From Streptomyces kurssanovii (GTDB lineage: Bacteria; Actinomycetota; Actinomycetes; Streptomycetales; Streptomycetaceae): DNA of 64,000 bases. The translations under genes were made by a program, and so were the position numbers. How positions within the stretch are numbered: position 1 is the first letter of the stretch; every line of letters starts with the position of its first letter. The stretch spans positions 80,734 to 144,733 of the forward strand of contig NZ_BMTN01000022.1 in NCBI RefSeq assembly GCF_014649695.1. The letters run 5' to 3'. Below are positions 42,069 through 50,761 of the stretch, one piece after another. The notes beneath the pieces were generated by a model, which was given only the letters and a program-made list of their open reading frames with translations, made no database searches and was not told the DNA's origin.

Positions 42069-42790
42069 GCCGCATTTTGGTGACCGGCTCGACGGACGGC
42101 CTGGGCCGGGCCACCGCGGAGGCGCTGCTCACCGCCGGACACCATGTGGTGGTACACGCCCGCAACCCTCAGCGGGCAACCGCTCTGCGGCCGCTGCTCG
42201 ACCGCGGCGCGGACGCCGTCACGGGCGACCTCACCGAGCGTGACGCCGTACGGCGGATCGCCGCCGAGCTGAACGATGCCGACCCGCCGGACGCGGTCGT
42301 CCACAACGCCGGTGTATGGAGCGGGCGGGCCGTCATGCCGGTCAACATCATCGCCCCCTACCTGCTCACAGCCCTGCTGCCGGCGCCGCGCCGACTGGTG
42401 TACCTGAGCAGCGGCTCCCATTTCAGCGGGCGCCCGGACGTGCGGAGAGTCGACTGGGCCGGCGCCGGCGCGGGCTCCTACGCGGACAGCAAACTGTTCG
42501 TCACCACGCTCGCCGCCGCCGTGGCCCGCCTGCGACCCGATGTGCGGAGCAATGCGGTCGACCCAGGCTGGGTGCCGACCAGGATGGGCGGTCCGGGCGC
42601 ACCGGACGATCTCGAACTCGGGCATGTGACACAGGAGTGGCTCGCCACCAGCGACGAGCCCGAGGCTCTGACCACGGGCGGCTACTGGTACCACCAGAAG
42701 CTCAGGCAGCCGCACCGCGCCGTCCACGACGAGGCTTTCCAGGACCAGCTCCTCGAGGCACTGGCCGAGGAGACCGGCACGGCGCTGTGA
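42065..42790 (+). CDS. Short-chain dehydrogenase/reductase
   Basis: A 241-residue NAD(P)-dependent oxidoreductase. The GTG at 42065 overlaps the stop of the broken regulator. Cofactor loop ILVTGSTDGLGRATAEALL (TGxxxGxG), NAG motif VVHNAGVWSG, catalytic Ser in LVYLSSGSHFSG and a Tyr-x3-Lys as SYADSKLFVTTLA; then PGWVPTRMGG. The slightly short helix before the Ser fits the oxidoreductase subgroup common beside MmyB-like regulators. Substrate unknown; control by the regulator is probably lost. Confidence 0.85.
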   Translation: MSRILVTGSTDGLGRATAEALLTAGHHVVVHARNPQRATALRPLLDRGADAVTGDLTERDAVRRIAAELNDADPPDAVVHNAGVWSGRAVMPVNIIAPYLLTALLPAPRRLVYLSSGSHFSGRPDVRRVDWAGAGAGSYADSKLFVTTLAAAVARLRPDVRSNAVDPGWVPTRMGGPGAPDDLELGHVTQEWLATSDEPEALTTGGYWYHQKLRQPHRAVHDEAFQDQLLEALAEETGTAL

Positions 42791-42912
42791 AAGGGGCGCG
42801 GTGAGGACACCCGTTCCGGGCGCCCGCTCCGGACGCCCTCCGCACGCCGCCGGGCAGGCCGGCCCGGACGAACCGGGCCACGCCCGAAGGGCGTCACGCC
42901 CCCGCGGTCGCG

Positions 42913-44130
42913 TCAGGTCGGGGTTGACGCCGTGTCGGGCGTCTTCAGGGGCACGGCGGGCTCCTTCGGTGCCGGCGCCGGCGTCCGCAGGAAGCGGCGT
43001 CCGATCGGCTCCGTCCACCGCGCCGTCAGCGGCCCGATGATCACAAGGATCAGGACGTACGCCGTGGCCAGCGGCCCGATCCGGGGCTCGACCCCGACCG
43101 CGAGGCCGGCGATGACGATCGAGAACTCACCGCGGGCGACCAGCGTGCCACCCGCACGCAGCCGCCCGCGCGGCCCGATGCCCGCGCGACGCGCCGCGTA
43201 CCAGCCGGTGCCGATCTTCGTCAGTGTGGTGACGACGGCCAGGATCAGCGCGGGGACGAGGACCGGCGGAATGTCCGCCGGGTCGGTCGACAGCCCGAAG
43301 AAGACGAAGAAGACCGCGGCGAACAGGTCCCGCAGGGGCGCGAGAAGGTTGTGCGCGCCTTCCGCGACCTCGCCGGAGAGCGCGATGCCGACGAGGAACG
43401 CGCCGACGGCGGCGGAGACCTGGAGTTCCTGCGCGATGCCGGCGACGAAGAGCGTCAGGCCGAGGACGACCAGCAGCAGCATCTCCGGGTTGTCGGAGGA
43501 GACGGCCCGGCTGATGAGCCGGCCGTGGCGCAGTGCGACGTAGAGGACGATGCTGACGGTGCCGAGCGAGATGAGCAGGGTGAGGCTGCCGCCGGCGAGG
43601 CTGAGGCCGGCGAGCAGGGCCGTCAGCAGCGGCAGGTAGACGGCCATCGCGAGGTCCTCGATGACGAGGACACCGAGGATGACGGGCGTTTCACGGTTGC
43701 CGAGCCTGCCGAGATCGCCGAGGACCTTGGCGATGACGCCGGACGACGAGATCCAAGTGACGCCGGCGAGCGCGACGGCGGCCACCGGACCCCACCCGAG
43801 GATCAGTGCGGCCACCGCGCCGGGGAGGGCGTTGAGGACGAAGTCGACGATGCCGGAGGGGTACTGGGTCTTGAGGTTGGTGACGAGTTCGGAGGCGCTG
43901 TACTCGAGGCCGAGGAGCAGCAGCAGGAGGATGACGCCTATCTCGGCGCCCGTGGCGATGAACTCCTCGCTGGCGTTCATGGGCAGCAGCCCGCCGTGGC
44001 CGAAGGCCAAGCCGGCGAGCAGGTAGAGCGGGATGGGTGAGAACCCGATGCGTCCGGCGAGCCGGCCGAGCAGGCCCAGGGCGAGGATGATCGCGCCGAG
44101 TTCGATGAGCATCGCGGTGGTGTCGTGCAC
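42913..44130 (-). CDS. K+/H+ antiporter-type membrane protein (CPA2 family)
   Basis: A 405-residue protein with about 12-13 hydrophobic helices and no C-terminal RCK domain. CPA2 features: GRIGFSPIPLYLLAGLAFG, LLLGLEYSASELV, GVTWISSSGVIAKVLGDLGR, VLVIEDLAMAVYLPL with the membrane Asp, and FVFFGLSTDPADIPPVL. The short gap to the next gene encoding a separate RCK-C protein suggests a two-subunit KhtU/KhtT-like K+ efflux system responding to cations, cyclic di-AMP or pH. The order on the minus strand puts the RCK subunit first. Confidence 0.87.
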   Translation of the reverse strand: MHDTTAMLIELGAIILALGLLGRLAGRIGFSPIPLYLLAGLAFGHGGLLPMNASEEFIATGAEIGVILLLLLLGLEYSASELVTNLKTQYPSGIVDFVLNALPGAVAALILGWGPVAAVALAGVTWISSSGVIAKVLGDLGRLGNRETPVILGVLVIEDLAMAVYLPLLTALLAGLSLAGGSLTLLISLGTVSIVLYVALRHGRLISRAVSSDNPEMLLLVVLGLTLFVAGIAQELQVSAAVGAFLVGIALSGEVAEGAHNLLAPLRDLFAAVFFVFFGLSTDPADIPPVLVPALILAVVTTLTKIGTGWYAARRAGIGPRGRLRAGGTLVARGEFSIVIAGLAVGVEPRIGPLATAYVLILVIIGPLTARWTEPIGRRFLRTPAPAPKEPAVPLKTPDTASTPT

Positions 44131-44136
44131 GGGTGG

Positions 44137-44622
44137 CTATCCTCCGGTGATCAGTTCGGCAACGGCGTCGACGCCTTCGCGCGTTCCGACGACGACGAGC
44201 GTGTCGCCGAAGGCGAAGCGGAAGTCGGGCGTGGGCGAGGGGAACGCCGCGGTGCGACGCAGTACGGCGACGATGGACGCTCCGGTGCGGGTGCGCGCCT
44301 GGGTGTCGGCGAGCAGCCGGCCGGCGTACGGGGAGCGTTTCGTGACCGGGATGTGCTCCGTGACGAGGTCGATCTCGATGTGCTGGTGCAGGTGGGCGAC
44401 GGGGTCGGGGATGAGCAACTTGGACAGCGCGGTCGCCTCGTGCGGTGCGAGGGCGGCGGAGTCCTTGCAGCTGTCGTCGTCCTCGGGATCGTGGAAGGCG
44501 AGGATGCGGCGGCCGTCCTGATGCACGACGACGGACAGGTGCGCGCCCGCGTCGGTCTTGAGGTCGTACCTCGTGCCGACTCCGGGCAGGGGTGTTTTGC
44601 TGACGTGTGCGGTGGGTTCCAT
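44137..44622 (-). CDS. RCK-C (TrkA-C) regulatory subunit, KhtT-like
   Basis: A 161-residue soluble protein from the ATG at 44622 (GGAG upstream). The N-terminal half (LPGVGTRYDLKTDAGAHLSV; VVHQDGRRILAFHDPED) is typical of KhtT/YhaT proteins. The C-terminal RCK_C domain is SPYAGRLLADTQARTRTGAS, then IVAVLRRTAAFPSPTPDFRF and GDTLVVVGTREGVDAV. It lies 6 bp upstream of the antiporter gene and should gate it. Confidence 0.85.
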   Translation of the reverse strand: MEPTAHVSKTPLPGVGTRYDLKTDAGAHLSVVVHQDGRRILAFHDPEDDDSCKDSAALAPHEATALSKLLIPDPVAHLHQHIEIDLVTEHIPVTKRSPYAGRLLADTQARTRTGASIVAVLRRTAAFPSPTPDFRFAFGDTLVVVGTREGVDAVAELITGG

Positions 44623-45223
44623 GGAGGGCTCCGGGTACGGGCGGGCGTCGGACGAGGTGCTGGCGGCTGTGCTGTCTGCTTCGGTGGTGCCGCGGGACGT
44701 CGCGGCGGCCACCGGAAGGGGATTCCGGCTCAACCGCCGTGCACCGGCACCGGCCGGTCGTGGACGGGTCGGAGAGTCGGTCAGGTGAGATGGGCAGGCC
44801 CGGTCGAGCCCGGCCGTCGGTCGCCATGGGCGGGATCGGGAACGCCATCCCGCGCACGCGCGTCGATGCGCACGGCTCCGGCGCCGCGCGCGACGCCACC
44901 GGGGCGCACGACACCGGGGCGCGGACCGCCGAAGCGCGGCGAACCACCGCGACGCGCGAAGCCGCCGAGACGCAGACGCGGCGGACCACCAAGACACGCC
45001 GCTCCGCCACGTCGCGGCGAACCACCAGGACGGCGGGCACGGCCGATGTGCGCGCGCGCCATCCCGCACCCCTCCGCCCGGCCGGCACCGCATGGCACCG
45101 GCAAACCCTCCTGCCACTGACGCGCATTGCGCCGCTCCAGGAGCATTGCAATGACTAGGTAAAGAATTCTACCGCAGGACAATCATCCGCAATTGGCCAA
45201 CTAACCCAATATAAGGGGCATCT
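44623..45223. other. About 600 bp without a convincing gene, weakly repetitive
   Basis: Frames here are Arg/Thr/Ala-rich with poor codon bias on both strands. A degenerate element GCGGCGAACCACC-n-GAC occurs three times (near 44941, 44983, 45019). The last 70 bp before the NAD-binding gene stop are AT-rich (AGGTAAAGAATTCTACC; CCAATATAAGGGGCATC). It should hold the promoter for the RCK/antiporter pair. Possibly a degraded gene. Confidence 0.4.
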
Positions 45224-47200
45224 CTATCCACCCGAGTGCAACTGCCGCCGCCGCCCCAGGAGTTCGGCGGCGCCCCGCCGCGTCGCGGCGACGACGACCC
45301 GGTCCCGGGCCCGCAGGACGTAGCCGGGATGCAGGTCCCACACCAGCCCGGTCGGGTTGCCTTCCTGGTCGTGGCGGGCATGCGCCAGGTCGGGCTGCCG
45401 TTCGCCGGGGTCCGTCGCGTCGAGGGCGACGATCCGCCAGGCTCCGGGCCTGAACGCCTCGGCGACGGTGCGTCCCTCCAGTTGCGGGTGTCCGGCCACG
45501 TCGACGGCGGCGAAGAGCAGCACCTTGCGTTCCACCGGCACGGCGCCGAGGATCTGGCGCCCCATCATGGCGACGGCGAACGCGGGCGCGGCGAGCGTGG
45601 AGACGCTGCGGCTGCGGGTCAGGGCGTCGGGGTACGCGGCACGCAGGCTGCGGTAGACGGCGGTCGCGAAGTCGTCGTCGTAGACGCGCAGCGCCACGCG
45701 GAGGTCGGGCTTGGCGGAGCGGGCGTAGAGCGCCGCCTCGAGGTTCGTGGTGTCGACGCTGGTGAGCGCGAGCAGCGCGTGCGCCCGGTGGATCTTGGCG
45801 GCCTCCAGGACGCCTTCCTCGGTCACGTCGCCGATCACGGTGGGCACCCGCAGCCGGCGGACGAGGGCGATGCCGCGGGCCTCGGGGTCCTCCTCCACGC
45901 AGACGACCGGGATGCCCAGTTCGCGCAGGCGCATCAGGACCCGGGTGCCGATCTTTCCGAGCCCGAGCAGGACGACGTGTCCGGACAGGCCGCGCGGCGG
46001 GCGGCGCAGGGCGGATGCGGTGCGGAAGGTGCCGAGGGCCTCCAGTGCCGCCGCGACGGTCAGCGGCAGCAGCATCAAGCCGACGAGCCCGGTGAGGAGT
46101 TGCAGGATCTGACGGTCGGCGTCGGCGCCGGCCGCTGGGTCGCCCATGGCGAACAGGTCCAGCAGGACGAGGTACGTGGCGTGCAGTGGATCGTCGCCCG
46201 TGGTGATCCATGAGGCGACGGCCAGGGCGACGACGGCGGCGCCGAGCCCGGCCAGCGACCAGCGCAGCCGCCGGGAGAACAGCCGGCCGAGGGGGACGCT
46301 CCGGCCGGCGAGGGGGCCCGGTTCGCCGCCGTCGGCCCGGTGGGAGATGGCTTCGAGCACGACGGTGCCGCGCCCGGTGGCCTCGGCGACGCTCCGGTCG
46401 TCGGGCAGCAGGCGCGGCCCTTCCTGTCCGCTCCGGTCGGAACCCTCCGCGCCTGCGGGGTCGTTGGTGGTGGACGACAGCAGGGCGAGCGTGCACAGAC
46501 CGGGGTCGGCGACCTCGCCGCGGGCGGGCGGGGTGCGCTCGACGGCCCTCAGCAGCAGACCGTCCGCCTGGACGATCTTGCTGGTGCCGGCGACGGCGGT
46601 GGCGGCCAGCGCGGGTGCCGCGGTGTCGGCGTCGGAGAGCACGGTCGTCGAGGCGTCGAGCGCCTGACCGGCGAGGCCGGGGAGGGACAGCGCGGCGGCC
46701 TGGTCGAGGAGTTCGGCGAGGTGCTGGCCGAGTTTGCGGTTGTAGAGGCGGATCACCAGGCGCAGCCGGGGGTTGAGCCTGCGTGCGGCGAGGGCGGCCC
46801 GGATGTTCGTCTCGTCGTCGTCGTGGACCAGGGCCAGTGCGGCGGCCCGGCCGACGCCGGCTTCGAGGAGTACGTCCTCGTCGAGTTCCAGGGTTTCGAG
46901 GACCCTGGGCAGATCGGGCGGCGGGGTGTCACCGGGAGCGGTGGGAGTGGTGGCGCCGACGGCCCGGGTCATGGCGGCGGACATCCGGCCGAACAGCGCG
47001 GAGGCCCTGACCCGCCCGGAAAGGGGCAGTTCAGGGCTCCTCGAAGGCTGGGCGGCCGGTACGACGAGGGTGACCCGCTCGCCGTACACCTCGCGGAGTT
47101 CGCCGGCCAGCCGGTGGACGAGGGCGTCGTCCCCGCACACGATCATGTGGCCCTGGGCGGCGGGGTGTTGCGCCTGATGAGGGAGTGAGGAGGAGGACAC
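45224..47200 (-). CDS. NAD-binding RCK (TrkA-N) protein with membrane segments, K+ channel-like
   Basis: A 658-residue protein. The N-terminal Rossmann/RCK region is HMIVCGDDALVHRLAGELRE, then DETNIRAALAARRLNPRLRL. A central membrane part has two hydrophobic helices (SLAGLGAAVVALAVASWITT; LLTGLVGLMLLPLTVAAALE) around a pore-like LVLLDLFAMGDPAA that lacks the TVGYG filter. A second RCK domain follows: GHVVLLGLGKIGTRVLMRLR, IGDVTEEGVLEAAKIHRAHA. Related actinobacterial proteins are annotated as potassium channel or NAD-binding. The start is GTG 47200. Neighbours suggest a K+ homeostasis set, though each unit is separately transcribed. Confidence 0.8.
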   Translation of the reverse strand: MSSSSLPHQAQHPAAQGHMIVCGDDALVHRLAGELREVYGERVTLVVPAAQPSRSPELPLSGRVRASALFGRMSAAMTRAVGATTPTAPGDTPPPDLPRVLETLELDEDVLLEAGVGRAAALALVHDDDETNIRAALAARRLNPRLRLVIRLYNRKLGQHLAELLDQAAALSLPGLAGQALDASTTVLSDADTAAPALAATAVAGTSKIVQADGLLLRAVERTPPARGEVADPGLCTLALLSSTTNDPAGAEGSDRSGQEGPRLLPDDRSVAEATGRGTVVLEAISHRADGGEPGPLAGRSVPLGRLFSRRLRWSLAGLGAAVVALAVASWITTGDDPLHATYLVLLDLFAMGDPAAGADADRQILQLLTGLVGLMLLPLTVAAALEALGTFRTASALRRPPRGLSGHVVLLGLGKIGTRVLMRLRELGIPVVCVEEDPEARGIALVRRLRVPTVIGDVTEEGVLEAAKIHRAHALLALTSVDTTNLEAALYARSAKPDLRVALRVYDDDFATAVYRSLRAAYPDALTRSRSVSTLAAPAFAVAMMGRQILGAVPVERKVLLFAAVDVAGHPQLEGRTVAEAFRPGAWRIVALDATDPGERQPDLAHARHDQEGNPTGLVWDLHPGYVLRARDRVVVAATRRGAAELLGRRRQLHSGG

Positions 47201-47253
47201 ACCTCATAGACTGCCCTGCCCCACCGGCCGGTTGCGCCGCGGGGCCCTCCGGC

Positions 47254-48240
47254 CTACTCGTGCGAGTGCCCGTCCCCGCTCCCGTCATGACTCTCCTCCG
47301 TGTTCCCCGGCCTGTTCTCCTGCGTGCCGGTCCCCTGGCCGGGGGCGTCCTCCGTGACGACGGTGAACGCGGCGGTGCGGACCTTGCCTTCGTGCTTGAA
47401 GTCGAGGAACAGCCGGTACGCGCCGGGGCTCGGGGCCGTGGCGGTGAAGGTCACTTCGGGTCCGGGGCGGGTCGTGCCGTCGCCGGGTTCCCCGCCGGGG
47501 TGCACGTGCAGGTAGGCGAGGTCGCCGGAGCGCAGCGCCACCAGGTGTCCGTACGCCCCGAGGTACGGCTCCAGGTCGGTGACGGGACGTCCGTCGCGGG
47601 AGACGCTCAGCTTCAGCTCGCCGGCCTTCGCCGGTTGCAGGGCGCCGTCGAGGGTGACCGTGTAGCCGTCGACCTTCGCCACCTTGGCGGCGGCGGGCAG
47701 CGGGGCGGGGCGGTAGGCGCCGGAGACGGCGAGGTCCGCGCCGAGGGTGCGGTTCTTCGCGTCCTCGGCGGCCGGGGTGAAGTCGGCGAAGAGCCGGTAG
47801 TCCCCTGCCTTCGGCAGGTCTGCGGCGATGCTCCAGGTGCCGTCCGCGGCCCTGGTGGGGTGCAGATGGCGGTAGGTGCCGAGGTCGCGCGAGGCGAGGA
47901 TGAGGTGGAGTTCCTTGTCGTGTTCGCGCTGGTAGGCGGTGACGGGCCGGCCGTCGTCGTCGCGGATGGTGAAGCGCAGTTCACCGGAGCGCCCGGCGGG
48001 GACGCGCGGGGTGTCGAGGTCGAGGGTGTAGCCGCCCTCGGAGATCTGCAGTCCACCGGCCGCGGAGGGGCCGTGGCCGCCCGGCTCCTCCGAGGCCCGT
48101 CCGGTCGCCGGGTGCTCCGCATGCACAGCGGGCGCCGATGCCGTGTCGACGGGTGCGACCACGTTTCCCACTCCGTAGGCGGCTCCGAAGGAGGCGGCGA
48201 GCGCGGCGGCGAAGGCGGTGATCTTCATGGGGGTCTTCAT
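47254..48240 (-). CDS. Exported His-rich-tail protein under copper control
   Basis: A 328-residue protein; the ATG at 48240 follows GAGGAG. Signal sequence MKITAFAAALAASFGAAYGV, then two similar beta-sandwich halves: the first around ELRFTIRDDDGRPVTAYQRE, TYRHLHPTRAADG and PKAGDYRLFADFTP, the second around ELKLSVSRDGRPVTDLEPYL, LAYLHVHPGGE and SPGAYRLFLDFKHEG. Conserved HLHP/HVHP loops and the C-terminal SHDGSGDGHSHE could bind copper. Two CsoR-type operators upstream support a copper-stress role. I do not recognise a named family. Confidence 0.75.
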   Translation of the reverse strand: MKTPMKITAFAAALAASFGAAYGVGNVVAPVDTASAPAVHAEHPATGRASEEPGGHGPSAAGGLQISEGGYTLDLDTPRVPAGRSGELRFTIRDDDGRPVTAYQREHDKELHLILASRDLGTYRHLHPTRAADGTWSIAADLPKAGDYRLFADFTPAAEDAKNRTLGADLAVSGAYRPAPLPAAAKVAKVDGYTVTLDGALQPAKAGELKLSVSRDGRPVTDLEPYLGAYGHLVALRSGDLAYLHVHPGGEPGDGTTRPGPEVTFTATAPSPGAYRLFLDFKHEGKVRTAAFTVVTEDAPGQGTGTQENRPGNTEESHDGSGDGHSHE

Positions 48241-48259
48241 GACGTCTCCTCGGGGCCGA

Positions 48260-48276
48260 ATACCCATCGGGGGTAT
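48260..48276. promoter_or_regulatory. CsoR-type copper operator 1
   Basis: ATACCCATCGGGGGTAT is a 6-bp dyad (ATACCC/GGGTAT) with a 5-base centre, the CsoR operator pattern. It lies 20 bp upstream of the start codon of the exported His-rich protein. Confidence 0.75.
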
Positions 48277-48292
48277 GAGGGCCACATTAACA

Positions 48293-48311
48293 GATACCGA
48301 GGGGGGGTATC
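48293..48311. promoter_or_regulatory. CsoR-type copper operator 2
   Basis: GATACCGAGGGGGGGTATC, a second ATACC/GGTAT dyad 16 bp beyond the first operator. The pair probably brackets the promoter. No csoR gene is in the window, so the repressor acts in trans. Confidence 0.65.
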
Positions 48312-48327
48312 CAGCGGACAGCGAAAA

Positions 48328-48353
48328 GGCGCCCGCCTGGACCGGCGGGCGCC
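48328..48353 (-). terminator. Rho-independent-like terminator after the dehydrogenase pair
   Basis: GGCGCCCGCC (48328-48337) pairs with GGCGGGCGCC (48344-48353), with AAAA before and TCTTTT after, so it can serve either strand. It follows the minus-strand alcohol dehydrogenase gene by about 80 bp and insulates it from the copper gene. Confidence 0.8.
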
Positions 48354-48432
48354 TCTTTTCCGGGACGTCACCCCTTGGGCGGCGTCGCCGCCGCGGGGCC
48401 ACGGACGGCTGACGCGGCGGCGTCGAGAAGGA

Positions 48433-49485
48433 TCAACGGGACGGATCGAGAAGGATCTTGTGGACGCCGTCGGCCCGGCTGTTGAACAGCTCGTACGCCG
48501 CGGGGCCCTCGGAGAGCGCGAAGCGGTGCGAGACCACGACCTCCGGGGTGATCCGGCCGGCCTGGGTGAGGGACATCAGGACCGGCAGCTCGTAGTGGAC
48601 CGAGCACAGGCCGATGGCGAACTCCAGCTCCTTGACCTGGGCCAGCCCCATATGGAGGGGGAAGGCCTCGTTCTGGCTGACCCCCACGACGCTGACCCGG
48701 CCGGCCTGCCGCACGGCCTTGAGAGCGAGCTGGATGGTGGCGTCCGAGCCCACGGCCTCCACCACTGCGTCCGGCCCACGCCCCCCGGTCATGTCGCGCA
48801 CGGCCGCCCGGGCGTCGTCGCCCTCGACCGGCTCGACGCCCAGCGTGGCGGCGAAGGTACGGCGCTCCGCGACCAGGTCCACACCCAGCACCCGGGCGGC
48901 GCCCATGGCGAAGGCCGACTGGGCGGCCATGAGTCCCACCGGGCCGAGGCCGATGACGAGCACCGTCTCGCCGGGGCTGATGCGGGCGCGGCGGCAGCCG
49001 TACCAGGCCGTGGGCGCGTTGTCGGTGAGGACCACGGCGGCCTCGTCGGAGATGTCCTCGGGCAGGCGTACCAGGTTGATGTCGGCGTAGGGCACCGCGA
49101 GGGCCTGGGCCTGGCTGCCCGGGAGCTGCGGGCTCACGCCGTAGCAGAGGTCGGTCATGCTCTTGGCGCGCTCGCACCGTGCGGTGAACCCGGCCGCGCA
49201 GGTCGGGCACAGCGTGCAGCCGACGGACGCGGGAAGCATGACCCGGTCACCGGGCCTGAAGCGGGTGACCTGGTCACCGGTCTCGACGACCACGCCGACG
49301 CACTCGTGCCCCGGGGTGTAGCCGACCTCGGGGCTGAACGGGTTGCCTCCGTAGATGTGCAGGTCGCTGCCGCAGATGCCGGCGGCGGTGACCTGGACGA
49401 CCGCGTCCGTGGGGCTCGCCACGACCGGGTCGGGGACCTCCTCGTAGCGGATGTCATGACGGCCTTGGTACGTCAGCGCCTTCAC
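48433..49485 (-). CDS. Zinc-dependent alcohol dehydrogenase family protein
   Basis: A 350-residue medium-chain dehydrogenase. Catalytic-zinc ligands: Cys in AAGICGSDLHIYGG and the His-Glu of TPGHECVGVV. The structural-zinc loop is VGCTLCPTCAAGFTARC with four cysteines. The NAD loop is VLVIGLGPVGLMAAQSAFAM. It oxidises an alcohol or reduces an aldehyde with NAD(P); substrate unknown. The GTG at 49485 overlaps the stop of the upstream oxidoreductase gene, so both form one transcription unit ending at a strong terminator. Confidence 0.88.
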   Translation of the reverse strand: MKALTYQGRHDIRYEEVPDPVVASPTDAVVQVTAAGICGSDLHIYGGNPFSPEVGYTPGHECVGVVVETGDQVTRFRPGDRVMLPASVGCTLCPTCAAGFTARCERAKSMTDLCYGVSPQLPGSQAQALAVPYADINLVRLPEDISDEAAVVLTDNAPTAWYGCRRARISPGETVLVIGLGPVGLMAAQSAFAMGAARVLGVDLVAERRTFAATLGVEPVEGDDARAAVRDMTGGRGPDAVVEAVGSDATIQLALKAVRQAGRVSVVGVSQNEAFPLHMGLAQVKELEFAIGLCSVHYELPVLMSLTQAGRITPEVVVSHRFALSEGPAAYELFNSRADGVHKILLDPSR

Positions 49486-50531
49486 CGGCTCCCACCCTCC
49501 CCTATGACTGTGCCTGTACCTTGCCCACCAGCGACCTCGAGAACCAGCTTTCCGTGGTTGGCACCGCGGAAGAGCCGCATCAGGGTCTCCGGGAACGCCG
49601 CGACGCCTCCGGGCACCACGTCCTCCAGCGACGTGAGCCGGCCCTCCGCCCGCCACTCCGCGAGCCGCGCGACGCCCTCCGCGTAGCGGTCGGCGTAGTC
49701 GAACACCACCATGCCCGTCATGGAGGCGCGGTTGACCAGCAGTGACATGTAGTTGGCGGGGCCCTGCGGCCGGGTGCTGTTGTACTGGGAGACCGCACCG
49801 CAGATCACGACGCGGGCCCCGCGCGCCAGCCGGAGCAGCACGGCGTCCAGGATGTCGCCGCCGACGTTGTCGAAGTACACGTCGACGCCGTCGGGGGCGT
49901 GCTCGCGCAGCGCCTTGCGGACATCCTCGCTCTGGTAGTCGATCGCGGCGTCGAACCCGAACTCCTCGACCACCATCCGGCATTTGCGCTCGCCGCCGGC
50001 TATGCCGACGACCCGGCAGCCCAGGATCTTGGCGATCTGGCCGACGATGCTGCCGACGGCACCGGCCGCACCGGAGACCACGACGGTCTGGCCCGGCTCG
50101 GGACGTCCGATGTCGATGAGGCCGAAGTAGGCCGTCAGGCCCGACATGCCGAGCGTGCCGAGATAGGTCGGCAAGGGCGCCGCCGCCGGGTCGACCTTGG
50201 TGACACCGCGCCCGTCGGAGAGGCAGAACTCCTGCACGCCGAACGTGCCGGACACATGGTCGCCCACGGCGAAGCCGGGATGCCGGGAGGCGGTCACCCG
50301 GCCCACCGCGCCGGCGCGCATCACCTCGCCGATCTCCACCGGTCGGATGTAGGACCGGCCGGCGTTCATCCAGCCGCGCATCGCCGGGTCGATCGACAGG
50401 TACATGACCTGCACCAGGAACTCCCCGTCGGCCGGCTCACCGACGGGCTCCTCGACGTGCTGCCAGTCGGTGTCGCGCGGCTCACCCGCGGGACGTGCGG
50501 CCAGGCGCACCTGGCGGTTGGTTGTGGTCAT
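49482..50531 (-). CDS. NADP-dependent oxidoreductase, zinc-free MDR family (CurA/LTB4 dehydrogenase-like)
   Basis: A 349-residue enzyme. MYLSIDPAMRGWMNAGRSYI and GTLGMSGLTAYFGLIDIGRP are typical of the prostaglandin reductase/CurA group. The NADP loop is VVVSGAAGAVGSIVGQIAKI, with GIAGGERKCRMVVEEFGFD after it; no zinc-binding cysteines. It reduces alpha,beta-unsaturated carbonyls with NADPH. The ATG at 50531 has AGGAG upstream. First gene of the unit, behind a palindromic operator. Confidence 0.88.
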   Translation of the reverse strand: MTTTNRQVRLAARPAGEPRDTDWQHVEEPVGEPADGEFLVQVMYLSIDPAMRGWMNAGRSYIRPVEIGEVMRAGAVGRVTASRHPGFAVGDHVSGTFGVQEFCLSDGRGVTKVDPAAAPLPTYLGTLGMSGLTAYFGLIDIGRPEPGQTVVVSGAAGAVGSIVGQIAKILGCRVVGIAGGERKCRMVVEEFGFDAAIDYQSEDVRKALREHAPDGVDVYFDNVGGDILDAVLLRLARGARVVICGAVSQYNSTRPQGPANYMSLLVNRASMTGMVVFDYADRYAEGVARLAEWRAEGRLTSLEDVVPGGVAAFPETLMRLFRGANHGKLVLEVAGGQGTGTVIGEGGSR

Positions 50532-50622
50532 CTCCGGCTGCTCCTGCGTTCGGCGGGGGATCGGGCCGGCGGGCACAGCCGGCAGGCTGTTCGTCGCCGT
50601 GTACCGACGCACCACCGGGGCA

Positions 50623-50638
50623 TACCGGCTAGTCGGTA
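50623..50638. promoter_or_regulatory. TetR-type palindromic operator
   Basis: TACCGGCTAGTCGGTA is a 16-bp near-perfect dyad (arms TACCG and CGGTA around CTAG), about 90 bp upstream of the NADP oxidoreductase start. Its form matches operators of TetR-like repressors that control such reductases. The repressor is not adjacent. Confidence 0.6.
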
Positions 50639-50761
50639 CGTCGCCGTGAGCGTACGGCCCCGCTCCGCCGGGGGCAAGAGCCACCCGGTGCGACGTACGC
50701 CGCAGCGACGCCGCCCGGCCGTCGGAGACAGGATGGCGCCGCCCGCGGGCCGTCCCGGCCG

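Noticed and set aside
47185-49686. 833-codon plus-strand frame
   Set aside because: Antisense to the exported copper-related protein and the zinc dehydrogenase, both with clear motifs.
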